Shown: positions 9,662 through 18,332, numbered from the stretch's first letter. The stretch is DNA of 64,000 nt from UBA4132 sp037133675 (GCA_037133675.1 JBAXNR010000007.1:12406-76405); one strand, 5' to 3'. The notes: generated by a model not told the origin, from the sequence alone. Translations and numbers: made by a program.

Positions 9662-12105
9662 TGATGTTCGCCTTTGCGTATTTTGTGAAATTCTGGCAAC
9701 CAAATGGCTGGATTTTCACCGTATTGTTTAACAAGCTGTTCGACTAATAAAGAGGTAGCGGTATTGCCTGATAGTACAGCTAATTCGTCATGAAACCCGC
9801 GCAAATTTAATTCTGCAATTACGGAGTTTTGCCCTTGTTTAATCAGAAAGCGGCGAGAGTTTTCGCCTAATTCTTTGATGATGGTGTATTCGCGTTCGGT
9901 TAATTTAAAGCCGTTTACATAGTCGTCATAATCGGCTTCTGGATTGGGTAAGAATATTTTTGTCGCAGTTTGTGAAACAATGGCGTAAGCAATGGGCGAA
10001 TTGAGAACTTGTTTAGGGGCTTGAGTGAACATGACCAGAAAACCGTTTTGTTTTCTAATGGTTACTAATTTATTTTTTGCCATTTCTTCAAAGGCTGGAT
10101 CATCTAACAATTTCCAAAACTCATCCATGAAGATTGGAATACGCCGACCGTCTAATAAGCTTTCTATACGATGAAATAAGTACATGATAGTGGGTGTTCT
10201 GGTTTCGTCATTATCCAGAAATTCGGTGACATCAAAACCAATAATCGGACTGTCATTTAGTTGTAGTGTGTCTTCTGGATTATCAAACAACCAGCCTAAC
10301 GGCCCTTGGCGAGACCAGCGATATAAGCGGATATATAGCCCATTTTCTTCGGTAGGATCAAAAAATTCGAGAATAGAACTTAATCTACGCTTGGCTTTTG
10401 ACGCTGCCATAACGCCTTTAATAGCTTCGCTGATTTGATTTTCTTGTCTTGGGGTTATTTGCAAACTGTCATGTTTTAACAGTTGCTTAATCAGATTCTC
10501 AAGAAAAGTGAGGTTGTTGGGTGTTGCTTCTAGTTGAAATGGGTTAAAACCTGTTTCTATGCCATTCTTAAGTGGGTAATACCGCCCGCCCATTGCGCGT
10601 ACCGCGACCGATGCACCAAGGTCTTTATCAAACAGGATAGATGATAATATTTTGTTGTTTTTGGGCTGGTGAAACTTTTGAATTTGCGCAAGCAATACCG
10701 TTTCTAGTACGGTTTTTCCCGTTCCCGATTTACCAATAACAACGGTGTTAGCTAAGTCTTTATGATTCGGATCTAGCTTTGCTAGCCGTTTTGAATCAAC
10801 TCCGTTTTCGCCTTTATGAAAATTGAAGTAAAAAGGTGCGCCTGATGTTGTCTTGAACATCATGACCGCATCACCCCATTGATTACCGCGAATATGTCCA
10901 ATGGGATAATTATGAAAACTGCTAAACCCCGCAAAATTGCGGCTGGTAATATCGCCTATATTGACGCGGTATTGAAAGTTAGCAGGTAATTGTGACCAGA
11001 ACGCACCCGCCATGCCAATATCTTCTCGCGCCCATTTTATACCGCTATCGGCAAGTGCCGATCCTGCCTCACTGATAAAGTCGTTCAGTTCTTTTTTATC
11101 ATCGGCACGAATCAGTAAACAAAGGCTGTGCGCTCCCATAACAAATCGGTTTGAAGTCAATTCATCAAGCGCGTTATCAATATCTTCAATTTGACTAACG
11201 GCAACATCACCTGCATTTATCATTCGAGCCTGTTGCCTCTTCATTCTACCTACGGCGACAGGCTTTGAAAGAAAGGTGAACGATTGCGTAAGTACGAATT
11301 CAAACGGCATAGACAGCAAATCATTCAGAATACCAGGGCAGGTAATCGCGGGATATTCTTGAATTGAAAGTATGGCGGCATACTGTGTTTTTGTTGCGCC
11401 TTTGAGAGCCAAAAGCCCGCCTTTGCCAAAAAATGGGCGTGAGGTCGCTAATATTTTATTTATATCAGCGCGGGGTAGTGGAAAACGCTGCCATTCGCCA
11501 TTAACCAAAAAAGCGAGGAATTCCAGTATATCGGAGAACATATTACCTTTGTACTCGTAACATCCCAGTAATTCTGGTTCGTAACGGTCAAGTGCTACCA
11601 GAGACGCGCTCATTACATCGTCTAATGTTTGAATTTCATCTAATTGACGTTGCCGCAATTCCGAAGGTGATTTTTTTCCGAAACGATGAAACAGATTAGC
11701 GACTTTTATCGGTTGCGGTCGATAAACGAGGGTCAAGTAAAGTTCATTGACCAGCATTTTTTCATCCGCCATTTGTTGACGATACTTTTCATTAAAATCA
11801 TGACAAAAACCAGCGGCGAACTCCCCGCTTGGATATTCGCCATATTCACGCCTGACAACATGAGACCATATCGCCACATTGGGCGAGGCGATATTGCGCA
11901 TAATTCCGTTTAGTTGATCGTGCCACGAATTTATATCTTGTATGTCCGCGCTTTCGTGTGCCGCGCCTTGCATCCTAATGACTTGAATGTAATCGCCATT
12001 TAAAAGTTTTACGGTGTTTTTAGTGACATGACTGGAATAGGGAATAAATGAGGCGGTAGGTTCTTCGTTCTTTAAAACATTTGCGTACTTGAGTGTTGCT
12101 ACCAT
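9658..12105 (-). CDS. virB4: VirB4 T4SS ATPase
   Basis: Large cytoplasmic/inner-membrane ATPase that energises pilus assembly and substrate transfer. 815 residues, normal for VirB4. The N-terminal half carries the CagE/VirB4 domain. The Walker A motif GKSGTGKT lies near residue 460 and a Walker B-like segment IPIFMDEFWKLL near residue 655, followed by the conserved MFTQAPKQVLNSPIAYAI stretch. It looks intact. It overlaps virB5 by four bases and is separated from virB3 by about 40 bases that contain one copy of the dispersed 18-bp palindrome (12125-12142). Confidence 0.95.
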   Translation of the reverse strand: MVATLKYANVLKNEEPTASFIPYSSHVTKNTVKLLNGDYIQVIRMQGAAHESADIQDINSWHDQLNGIMRNIASPNVAIWSHVVRREYGEYPSGEFAAGFCHDFNEKYRQQMADEKMLVNELYLTLVYRPQPIKVANLFHRFGKKSPSELRQRQLDEIQTLDDVMSASLVALDRYEPELLGCYEYKGNMFSDILEFLAFLVNGEWQRFPLPRADINKILATSRPFFGKGGLLALKGATKTQYAAILSIQEYPAITCPGILNDLLSMPFEFVLTQSFTFLSKPVAVGRMKRQQARMINAGDVAVSQIEDIDNALDELTSNRFVMGAHSLCLLIRADDKKELNDFISEAGSALADSGIKWAREDIGMAGAFWSQLPANFQYRVNIGDITSRNFAGFSSFHNYPIGHIRGNQWGDAVMMFKTTSGAPFYFNFHKGENGVDSKRLAKLDPNHKDLANTVVIGKSGTGKTVLETVLLAQIQKFHQPKNNKILSSILFDKDLGASVAVRAMGGRYYPLKNGIETGFNPFQLEATPNNLTFLENLIKQLLKHDSLQITPRQENQISEAIKGVMAASKAKRRLSSILEFFDPTEENGLYIRLYRWSRQGPLGWLFDNPEDTLQLNDSPIIGFDVTEFLDNDETRTPTIMYLFHRIESLLDGRRIPIFMDEFWKLLDDPAFEEMAKNKLVTIRKQNGFLVMFTQAPKQVLNSPIAYAIVSQTATKIFLPNPEADYDDYVNGFKLTEREYTIIKELGENSRRFLIKQGQNSVIAELNLRGFHDELAVLSGNTATSLLVEQLVKQYGENPAIWLPEFHKIRKGEHH

Positions 12106-12124
12106 TATGGTCTCATTATTATTA

Positions 12125-12142
12125 TTTTCGCGGGCGCGAAAA
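12125..12142. repeat. Dispersed 18-bp palindrome, copy 1 (virB3-virB4 gap)
   Basis: TTTTCGCGGGCGCGAAAA: two perfect 8-base arms around GG, flanked by A and T to give a 20-base unit. It fills the only real gap inside the virB2-virB4 gene run and sits a few bases from the virB3 stop. See copies at 17960, 27398, 33896, 33925, 55504 and 63370. Confidence 0.9.
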
Positions 12143-12144
12143 TT

Positions 12145-12462
12145 TTAGTCTTGCCATTTTTTAACAGGTAGCGGTGAAAAACTGACCGCATTCCAAAACT
12201 GTAAATTGCGGCAACGCCCATTTGTTTTCATCCATATTCCAATAGAACTGAATATAATCGGATTATTTGAGCTCATCAGGTACAAAGCGGCATGAATGGG
12301 TATGGCTAATAGCAAATAAAGTGGATTATCTACCGCTAGAAATATCAGTACGGTGACAACGAATTCTATGATAAAAGCAGTGTCAGGAATACCCCATATC
12401 GTTGTCGGTCTGGTTAAGCCGACAAACAGCGGATCGGTATAAATATCTTTGTCACTATTCAT
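12145..12462 (-). CDS. virB3: VirB3 T4SS membrane protein
   Basis: Small inner-membrane protein that associates with VirB4. 105 residues with the family opening DPLFVGLTRPTTIWGIP and two adjacent hydrophobic segments (about residues 27-42 and 46-60), as expected for VirB3. The start ATG lies 4 bases downstream of the virB2 stop, so the two are translationally close. The rest of the protein is cytoplasmic and ends at the palindrome-bearing gap before virB4. Confidence 0.88.
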   Translation of the reverse strand: MNSDKDIYTDPLFVGLTRPTTIWGIPDTAFIIEFVVTVLIFLAVDNPLYLLLAIPIHAALYLMSSNNPIIFSSIGIWMKTNGRCRNLQFWNAVSFSPLPVKKWQD

Positions 12463-12466
12463 GGTA

Positions 12467-12766
12467 TTAGGCAGAAGCAGAAATTATGTAATCCACTATC
12501 GTGGTCGCTCCAAATATTAAGACAATGCCAATAATAATTTTGATTGCCCAGTCCCATGATAATTTTCCCGCAATCGCTCCAATACCAAGAGAAATTACTG
12601 CAATTATAGCTAAGGTTCTGGTTAAACCGCCTGTGAAAATAGCGAGTATTTTTGTTGCCGCAGAGTCCCAAGGTGCTGCTATTGCGACTTCGGGCAGTAA
12701 TGCTAAGGTGGCTAGTGTTAACGCGAATAGTAGTTGGCTGTTAGTACGCGCTCTTTTCGCTTTCAT
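12467..12766 (-). CDS. virB2: VirB2 major pilin (pro-pilin)
   Basis: Major subunit of the conjugative pilus. 99 residues: a long basic signal segment (KAKRARTNSQLL then a hydrophobic stretch) with a likely cleavage after AIA near residue 30. Two hydrophobic helices follow, separated by a short polar loop (GKLSWDW), which is the VirB2/TraA pilin layout. Located directly upstream of virB3, as usual. Confidence 0.88.
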   Translation of the reverse strand: MKAKRARTNSQLLFALTLATLALLPEVAIAAPWDSAATKILAIFTGGLTRTLAIIAVISLGIGAIAGKLSWDWAIKIIIGIVLIFGATTIVDYIISASA

Positions 12767-12788
12767 GGTGTTTTTTTAGATTGGTAAT

Positions 12789-13058
12789 TCAACTGCGTAA
12801 GTCCTTTTGAGATTGTAGTGATAATTGTACTAAGGGTATTTTTCCGATGTACTTTTCATTTATGTGTCGTGTAAGTCTGTCTAAGCTCGACCATTCGCGT
12901 GGAGTTTTTCTTGCGGTGACTAAATGAAACTCACCTTTTTTCCATGTTAAACAGACAATTATTTTATAGGTATTGCTTTCTGTTTGTACGATATTCAGGC
13001 TTTTTACTGCATTGTTTTTAGCTAGGTCAACCAGTTCGGCTTCTTCAACGATGTTCAT
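12789..13058 (-). CDS. Small conserved plasmid protein upstream of virB2, function unknown
   Basis: An 89-residue soluble protein with no signal peptide or membrane segment. The core reads as a short beta/alpha unit: ...KIIVCLTWKKGEFHLVTARKTPREWSSLDRL then a helix, ending ...GKIPLVQLSL. Similar small proteins occur beside conjugation or partition genes on other plasmids and recall ParC/KfrB-like accessory proteins, but I cannot assign it firmly. It precedes virB2 by 22 bases, where IncN/IncW-like plasmids often carry small regulators, so a regulatory or accessory role in the tra operon is an inference from position. Confidence 0.5.
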   Translation of the reverse strand: MNIVEEAELVDLAKNNAVKSLNIVQTESNTYKIIVCLTWKKGEFHLVTARKTPREWSSLDRLTRHINEKYIGKIPLVQLSLQSQKDLRS

Positions 13059-13253
13059 GCACTTTATCCATTACTATTCCAATGACACACTATTGCTTAG
13101 TACCCCATCATACTAACACAAAATGTACTATATTGATAATTCGTTTTATGATATTTTGCACCGTATTTTTGTATGTTTTATTGATGGTTATTTTTTCCTG
13201 ATAATGTTGTTTTTTATTTTTAGCAAACCCTGCGGGTACGCATTTTTTGCTCC

Positions 13254-13357
13254 AATTCACAACGCCAAAAGCAAAGAGACAGTAAGCAAAAAAGGATATT
13301 CCGCAAAGCTTCATATCTTTTTCGCTAACTGTCTCTAAGCTTCCAACGCTGTGAATT
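13254..13357. repeat. 104-bp imperfect inverted repeat (long hairpin)
   Basis: Bases from 13254 (AATTCACAACGCC...) and back from 13357 (AATTCACAGCG on the other strand) form two arms of about 43 bases with roughly nine mismatches. They share AATTCACA and AGAGACAGT. The apex is around TATTCCGCAAAGCTTC. It occupies the gene-free gap 13059-13424 between virB1 and the next gene. It could be a small RNA, an attenuator controlling entry into virB2-virB6, or a degenerate palindromic element. Nothing else is visible in this gap apart from short open frames with no family resemblance. Confidence 0.5.
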
Positions 13358-13424
13358 TCCACAAAAAAAAGCTTTGCCTACGCGCTCCGCTTGTTAATGC
13401 GATAAGGGAATAGTCGAATCCTAT

Positions 13425-14084
13425 TCAATACACCATGATGTTATTAGTTTTTTGTTCGTAAACATTTTCTATGTTTTGCGGTGATGGTTCGGTGACTGTT
13501 TCTATCTTTTCAGTAGTGAGTTTTACGGCAGGTTTATCGGGATTATTTGCTGAAACTTTTTTCGACTTGATGATAGTAAGCTGTGTTGTATTGGGCTTAA
13601 TCAATTCGGGTACTATTTGAAACGGCTCTGTTGTACCACTGACATTATTTATAATTTTCTGCACATAACCATTACTGATGCCTCTAGTGAATGAACCCGT
13701 GTTATAAGCCGATAATGCGGCATAAAGCGCGGCTTGTTGATTGGTTATTTCTCGACTAGCAGCTTGATAGTTATCTTTTAGAATTGTTGCGGTAGTGGTT
13801 ATATTTATGCAAGGATCAAATATTTCATCAACTGTTAAGCCAGTTTTGGACAAATTTGCTGAATTAATTTGACCCAGACCTAAGTCAATATTGTATCCAT
13901 TGGCAATAAGCCATTTTGCTGTAGAAACAGCCTCCTCTTTACTATTAGGTTGTCGGCTTAATTTTATATCGCCATTAACGCCAATCGCTAGAGGATTAAA
14001 TTCAGATTCCGTTTTTATAATCGCGGCTATCGTTTGCACCGCTACCCAAGGCGCACATTCGTAGGCAAGAATCATGAAGTCCAT
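13425..14084 (-). CDS. virB1: VirB1-type lytic transglycosylase
   Basis: Peptidoglycan-cleaving enzyme that opens the cell wall for T4SS assembly. 219 residues. The SLT fold is clear: catalytic Glu26 in AIIKTESEFNP, then GLGQIN (69-74) and LSAYNTG (124-130), the three hallmark motifs. There is no obvious cleavable signal peptide, as in several VirB1 homologs. The C-terminal 70 residues are low-complexity linker. It is the first gene of the virB1-virB6 block and is separated from the next gene by a 366-base gap with a long hairpin. Confidence 0.92.
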   Translation of the reverse strand: MDFMILAYECAPWVAVQTIAAIIKTESEFNPLAIGVNGDIKLSRQPNSKEEAVSTAKWLIANGYNIDLGLGQINSANLSKTGLTVDEIFDPCINITTTATILKDNYQAASREITNQQAALYAALSAYNTGSFTRGISNGYVQKIINNVSGTTEPFQIVPELIKPNTTQLTIIKSKKVSANNPDKPAVKLTTEKIETVTEPSPQNIENVYEQKTNNIMVY

Positions 14085-14518
14085 TAGATTACACTCTAAA
14101 TATTGAGTTGATTTGTTTCATCAATATATCAATCATTAGCTATTCAAACTACTCTGTTTTGAATACTTCATTTTCCCCAGTAGGCTTTAGTTTTGTTTAT
14201 ATCAAGCAAAATCAACAGCGCATTCGCCATGCAGGCAGGGGGGCAGATAAGAAAAGCACTTATCTACACCCCTACCTAAGCTTAATTTTAGTCTTTAGTT
14301 GCTCAAGTGTTCGCTACGCCAGCCACAAAACAATTTTATTAACGCGAAAAAGAAAATCACTTTTTAGCTAAAAATTCTTTTGTGCCTGCACTTGACAACC
14401 CATCGGCGATACGAAAATACAGACAAAAATCAAAAGCTAGCCAATACCACGAAGATTATACATAGACATCTATTTTTATAAATTTTATATTATTGATTAT
14501 ATTTATTTATATTTAAAA
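14085..14518. other. Gene-free region between divergent virB1 and ardC, with a stem-loop
   Basis: No supported gene. It should contain the virB1 promoter (minus strand). A stem-loop lies at 14237-14273: AGGGGGGCAGATAAG pairs with CTTATCTACACCCCT around a short loop, without a following T run. At 14171 the string TTTTCCCCAGTAGG recalls one arm of the stems at 20660 and 55401. An open frame at 14108-14371 has no family features and crosses the stem. Confidence 0.45.
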
Positions 14519-14563
14519 TGACAACTAAAATAGATTGTCAATTATGGCAATTGAGCGTATAAT
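14519..14563 (+). promoter_or_regulatory. Sigma70-type promoter with palindromic operator, copy 1 (ardC)
   Basis: -35 TTGTCA (14535-14540), 17-base spacer, -10 TATAAT (14558-14563). The -35 is the right arm of the palindrome TGACAAC..ATTGTCA (14519-14540). The same arrangement recurs before the DUF2958 gene and before parA, and all three are followed by CATGGTGAA. A repressor that binds the palindrome would cover the -35 element; the KorA-like protein at 18354 is the natural candidate, which is inference. Confidence 0.85.
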
Positions 14564-14625
14564 GGCTCTCATGGTGAACGAAAGTGGTTTACTAAATTTC
14601 AACTGTTAAATTTGAGGATTTAAAA

Positions 14626-15579
14626 ATGGATATTCGTGAAGTAGTTACCGACCGCATTATTGCCATGTTAGAAAAAGGCGGCAATGTTGCGCGTGATCGT
14701 TGGTTAAAAGCAGCTCAAGGTGGCTTTCCTTGCAATGGTAAAAGCGGCGAGGCTTACCGTGGCGTTAATGTCTTGATTCTTTGGGATGCCGCCATTGAAC
14801 ACGATTATTCTTCTAATGTCTGGCTAACTTATAAGCAAGCGGCTGAAATGGGCGGACAAGTCCGTAAAGGTGAAAAAGGCGTGATGTGTGTTTATTTCAA
14901 AATGATTGAACGCAAAAACGAAGCCACTAAACAATCAGGGGATGAAAACGGAAAAAATGGTTTTTTCCCTATGTGCAAAGCGTTTTGGTTGTTCAATGTG
15001 GCGCAAATTGACAACTTAAAAGAGTCATCTACTGCTACTAATGAAATAAAAACCGTTTTTAATAGGATTGAAGAGGCTGAAAAATTAATTTTGGTCAGTG
15101 GCGCAAGTATAAAGCACGGCACAGAAGGTGCGTTTTATCGTCCATCTAGTGACATGATTTGTTTACCTAATCGTGAACGCTTTACAAGCCCAGAAAACTA
15201 CTATGCCACTGCTTTACATGAGCTTACTCACTGGACAGGTCACGAGAGCCGTTTAAATCGTGCATTTGGCAAGCGTTTTGGTAGTGATGCCTATGCTTTT
15301 GAAGAGTTAGTGGCAGAGCTTGGAGCTGCCTTTGTTGTTGGTCATGTCGGTTTTGTTGATGTAACAATTGAAAACCACGCCGCTTATATTGAAAGTTGGT
15401 TGACGGTATTAAAAAATGATAAAACTGCGATTTTCACCGCCTGTAAACAAGCGGGGTTAGCTTATGACTTTATCGTTAATAAAAGTGTGAGCGATGTTGA
15501 AGACATTGAAGCAGTTAAGCTTGCATACCAAGCGGCGCATGATGAATATTTTGGCGATACTGTAGGATGGAACGACTAA
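14626..15579 (+). CDS. ardC: ArdC-type antirestriction protein (ssDNA-binding domain + zincin)
   Basis: Protects incoming plasmid DNA from restriction; ArdC of pSa is the type protein. 317 residues. The N-terminal ArdC domain (about 1-135) shows the family pattern W..AA.GG.P.N..SG..YRG.N...L and YKQAAEMGGQVRKGEKG. The C-terminal metallopeptidase-like domain carries HELTH (198-202) followed by WTGHESRL and a downstream EELVAELGAAF glutamate. Start ATG follows GAGGATTTAAAA. It is expressed from the 14519 promoter, the first of three identical-looking leading-region promoters, as expected for an early-expressed protective gene. Confidence 0.92.
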   Translation: MDIREVVTDRIIAMLEKGGNVARDRWLKAAQGGFPCNGKSGEAYRGVNVLILWDAAIEHDYSSNVWLTYKQAAEMGGQVRKGEKGVMCVYFKMIERKNEATKQSGDENGKNGFFPMCKAFWLFNVAQIDNLKESSTATNEIKTVFNRIEEAEKLILVSGASIKHGTEGAFYRPSSDMICLPNRERFTSPENYYATALHELTHWTGHESRLNRAFGKRFGSDAYAFEELVAELGAAFVVGHVGFVDVTIENHAAYIESWLTVLKNDKTAIFTACKQAGLAYDFIVNKSVSDVEDIEAVKLAYQAAHDEYFGDTVGWND

Positions 15580-15626
15580 ACTTAATTATATTTTAACTTA
15601 TTGTTTATTATTACTTATTTTTGATT

Positions 15627-15671
15627 TGGCAATCAAATAAGATTGTCAAATAATGTAATTGAGAGTATAAT
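15627..15671 (+). promoter_or_regulatory. Sigma70-type promoter with palindromic operator, copy 2
   Basis: -35 TTGTCA (15643-15648), 17-base spacer, -10 TATAAT (15666-15671). The palindrome is slightly degenerate on the left (TGGCAAT...ATTGTCA, 15627-15648). Followed by TTCATGGTGAA and, before the start codon, by the leader string ATCAACGTAAGGAAAA that also precedes parA. Confidence 0.85.
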
Positions 15672-15742
15672 AGCTTTCATGGTGAATAAGGTTTATTTGC
15701 CATAAATAACAATAAGTTAAAATCAACGTAAGGAAAATAATC

Positions 15743-16198
15743 ATGCCATTTTTAAAAGCACTTAAAAATATCGAGCCGTTTCTTTCATCTGGACAATTTA
15801 CAGCTATGAAAGCGAATTGTCTGGGTGAAGAAAAAGATTTTTTTATACAAGAAATCATCGATCTGGAAAAACGTATTGATTCTATGCCCGTTACTTATCA
15901 GCAAGACGGAATGGGAGATAATGCTATTGTTTATCTGCATTATTTTACGAGCAACTACGATTGCTACATCACCGAAAAAGACATGGATGGTGGCGTAAAT
16001 CAAGCATTTGGCTACGCCATGTTTAAAAATGCTATTGAGTTTGCAGAACTTGGGTATATTTCTATTGAAGAAATTACCGAATGTGGGGCGCAGCTTGATT
16101 TGTACTTTCTTCCTTGCACATTGTCGGAGGTTAAACAGACGATTAAAGCCAAGACTCATGGTCACAATCAGACCACCATTATATTTTTGACAACTTAA
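15743..16198 (+). CDS. DUF2958-domain protein
   Basis: A 151-residue cytoplasmic protein, commonly plasmid- or ICE-borne and often beside ardC. The DUF2958 signature is visible: LHYFTSNYDCYITEKD, then QAFGYAMF, ELGYISIEE and LDLYFLPCTLSEV. Its function is not known; co-occurrence with ArdC suggests a leading-region or host-adaptation role. It has its own copy of the shared promoter and an excellent ribosome site in the leader ATCAACGTAAGGAAAA. An open frame on the opposite strand across the same bases is a shadow. Confidence 0.8.
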   Translation: MPFLKALKNIEPFLSSGQFTAMKANCLGEEKDFFIQEIIDLEKRIDSMPVTYQQDGMGDNAIVYLHYFTSNYDCYITEKDMDGGVNQAFGYAMFKNAIEFAELGYISIEEITECGAQLDLYFLPCTLSEVKQTIKAKTHGHNQTTIIFLTT

Positions 16199-16379
16199 CC
16201 AGCAGTCCACGGCGCAGGGACGCGCTTAACTTAAATACACAAGTGATTAAATTGGTTTTTTTGGCAAATAGCGTTGTACATCGTTAAGATTAATAAATAA
16301 ATGTGACCTGAAACCTAATGGTTACTATAAAAGAGAACGAAGGTTATAATTGTTTGTTTATTTTTATTTATTTTTATTT

Positions 16380-16424
16380 TGACAATTAAAATAGATTGTC
16401 AAATACAGCGATTGAGAGTATAAT
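16380..16424 (+). promoter_or_regulatory. Sigma70-type promoter with palindromic operator, copy 3 (parA)
   Basis: -35 TTGTCA (16396-16401), 17-base spacer, -10 TATAAT (16419-16424). The operator TGACAAT-TAAAATAG-ATTGTCA (16380-16401) has perfect 7-base arms. Downstream are TTCATGGTGAA, TTGCCATAAATAA and ATCAACGTAAGGAAAA, all shared with copy 2. It should drive parA-parB. Confidence 0.88.
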
Positions 16425-16492
16425 GTTTTTCATGGTGAAGGCAGTTTGTTTGCCATAAATAATAATAATTTAATATCAACGTAAGGAAAAAA

Positions 16493-17251
16493 ATGAAAAC
16501 TTTATCTATCGCGAATCAAAAAGGCGGAGTAGGAAAAAGCACTTTAACAGTGCATCTTGCTTATGCCGCCTTAGAAAAGGGTATGCGGGTTTTATTGGTC
16601 GATATGGATAAACAGGGGAGTTTGTCTTTAAGTTTTAATAATGCCGAGGGCGAAGCGTCTAATCTTGTTGCCTCAAAGCTGTTTGATGGTGAGCCTAGCG
16701 TAGAGCAACCTCAGCTTGTCACTAAGCAACTGTCTATTATTCGCGCTGATTATGCGTTGTTATCCATTGATAAAGCAGAAAATGAGGTAATACGCCGTCC
16801 TGCTAAGGCTTTACGCCACTTTGCACAAGATTTCGATATTTGTCTGATAGATACGCCGCCTTTATTGGGAATTCGACTTATGGCAGCACTGGCAGCGTCT
16901 GATTTTGTGGTAACGCCTGTGTCAATTGGCTTGTATGAATTAGCGGGAGTTGCTGATTTGATGCAAACTATTCATGTAGTGCGCACTCAAGGCTTTAATC
17001 CTAAGTTAAAACACATCGGTATTTTACCAATGAAAACCAACAACCGAAGCAATGAGGAACAGCAAGAATTGATTGAATTGCGTACTCGCTATGGTCATGC
17101 AATTTTGCCTGAGGTTTTACCTGAGCGAAATGCCGTGCGCAAAGCAATTTCTAATCATTGTCCTGTCTGGGTAAAAACGCGGGGTGAAAGTCATTTGAAA
17201 GCAGCTAGAGAGTGGCGAGCGGCTTGTGAGTCTATCTTAGGGAGAATGTAA
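16493..17251 (+). CDS. parA: ParA-family partition ATPase
   Basis: Walker-type ATPase that segregates plasmid copies together with ParB. 252 residues. Deviant Walker A KGGVGKST (10-17) directly at the N-terminus and Walker B-like DICLIDTPP near residue 120. There is no N-terminal HTH, so it is a short, type Ib-size or IncC-short-like ParA that is not itself an operator-binding repressor. Its stop overlaps the parB start (TAATG). It is driven by the 16380 promoter. Confidence 0.92.
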   Translation: MKTLSIANQKGGVGKSTLTVHLAYAALEKGMRVLLVDMDKQGSLSLSFNNAEGEASNLVASKLFDGEPSVEQPQLVTKQLSIIRADYALLSIDKAENEVIRRPAKALRHFAQDFDICLIDTPPLLGIRLMAALAASDFVVTPVSIGLYELAGVADLMQTIHVVRTQGFNPKLKHIGILPMKTNNRSNEEQQELIELRTRYGHAILPEVLPERNAVRKAISNHCPVWVKTRGESHLKAAREWRAACESILGRM

Positions 17252-18300
17252 TGACTGCTAAAAAATCGAGTTTAACGGGGGTATTAGCATTGGGTATTGA
17301 TGCTTTATTTACTGAAACCGATGCAGAATTTTCGATGATTCCGTTGGATATGATTGAGGTCAACGCGCAAATACGCGAGGATTTTGAGGATTCAGAAAAC
17401 ACGCTTGAGGATTTAGCTGCAAGTATTAAAGCCAGAGGAGTTTTACAACCCATTTTATTACGTTCTACTGATAACGGTTATGAACTAATTGCAGGTGAAC
17501 GCCGCTACCGCGCTGCAAAATTGGCAGGTCTTGAAAACATCCCGTCATTTATCAGAAAAATGACGGATGTGGAAGCGGAAGATGCACAGCTTGCTGAAAA
17601 TATTCACCGTAAAAATCTGACCCAGATTGAGGAAGCTAAGAAGATTCAACGTGACCTTGACCGTTTGGGTAGTATTGAAGCCGTTTTAGAATTACACCAA
17701 AAAAGCCGTCCTTGGCTATCTAAAATGATTTCGTTGTTAAGTTTGCCAGAGCAGACTAAACGGCTGATTACTGAGAATGTGAGTGCGGATGTTGAGGTTA
17801 TAAATACCGTCAAAATTGTTGAAAAACTTGATCCAGTAAAAGCAAAGACGCTGGTGGATGACCTCAAAGATACACGAGGTAAAAAAAATGCGCGTGAAAA
17901 AGCAATAGCTGTTAAAGAGACAGTTAAACCAAAAAAAGTTAAAACTGTTGATATTGATATTTTCGCGGGCGCGAAAAAAGTTGGCGAAAATGTCGTTATT
18001 GATTATGCCAATATGCTTGGTGATTTTTATCTGAATATAGCTAAGGGTATTAAATCGCCTGAAAAGTTACATGATGAAATGGATTCAGAGGCATTGGCTG
18101 GTGTGACAAACTGGCTACGCGAGTTTTATGATTTGGGTGAAACGTCTAATGATGTGAGTCGTGCAGTTATGCAAGGCTTACATAACGGGCAATTTGGCAA
18201 CACGCTATCGAGTGCGTTCGCGCTTTCTGCATTTTTATATGGTGCAGATAATAAAGCGGAATTTAATTTGTTGGCTATTTTTTCAAGCATCGAGCAATAA
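17251..18300 (+). CDS. parB: ParB/KorB-family centromere-binding protein
   Basis: DNA-binding partner of ParA, 349 residues. ParB N-domain motifs: LAASIKARGVLQPILLR (56-71), AGERRYRAAKLAG (81-93) and ENIHRKNLTQIEEA (116-129), followed by an HTH around 145-175. One copy of the dispersed 18-bp palindrome lies inside the coding sequence (17960-17977), encoding part of DIFAGAKKV in a linker. The C-terminal part (240-349) differs from chromosomal ParB. With ParA and the KorA-like protein downstream it resembles the RK2 korA-incC-korB control region, so it may act as both partition protein and global repressor (inference). Confidence 0.9.
   Translation: MTAKKSSLTGVLALGIDALFTETDAEFSMIPLDMIEVNAQIREDFEDSENTLEDLAASIKARGVLQPILLRSTDNGYELIAGERRYRAAKLAGLENIPSFIRKMTDVEAEDAQLAENIHRKNLTQIEEAKKIQRDLDRLGSIEAVLELHQKSRPWLSKMISLLSLPEQTKRLITENVSADVEVINTVKIVEKLDPVKAKTLVDDLKDTRGKKNAREKAIAVKETVKPKKVKTVDIDIFAGAKKVGENVVIDYANMLGDFYLNIAKGIKSPEKLHDEMDSEALAGVTNWLREFYDLGETSNDVSRAVMQGLHNGQFGNTLSSAFALSAFLYGADNKAEFNLLAIFSSIEQ
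17960..17977. repeat. Dispersed 18-bp palindrome, copy 2 (inside parB)
   Basis: Exact TTTTCGCGGGCGCGAAAA within the parB reading frame, translated through a linker. A regulatory or centromere site inside the gene for its possible binder would be notable; alternatively it is a mobile palindrome tolerated in a linker. Confidence 0.9.
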
Positions 18301-18307
18301 AAATAAG

Positions 18308-18332
18308 GCGGAGTTTAATCACTCCGCTTTTT
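18308..18332 (+). terminator. Rho-independent terminator after parB
   Basis: GCGGAGT-TTAATC-ACTCCGC followed by five T, starting eight bases after the parB stop. It separates parA-parB from the korA-like gene, perhaps with partial read-through because no strong promoter is obvious in the 20 bases that follow. Confidence 0.85.

Noticed and set aside
13123..13338. Short open frames on both strands in the virB1 gap
   Set aside because: They run across the long hairpin, lack ribosome sites and show no family features.
14108..14371. 87-residue open frame upstream of ardC
   Set aside because: Low complexity, no ribosome site, crosses a stem-loop; nothing recognisable.
15785..16210. 141-residue minus-strand frame across the DUF2958 gene
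   Set aside because: Shadow of a well-supported gene with its own promoter and ribosome site.
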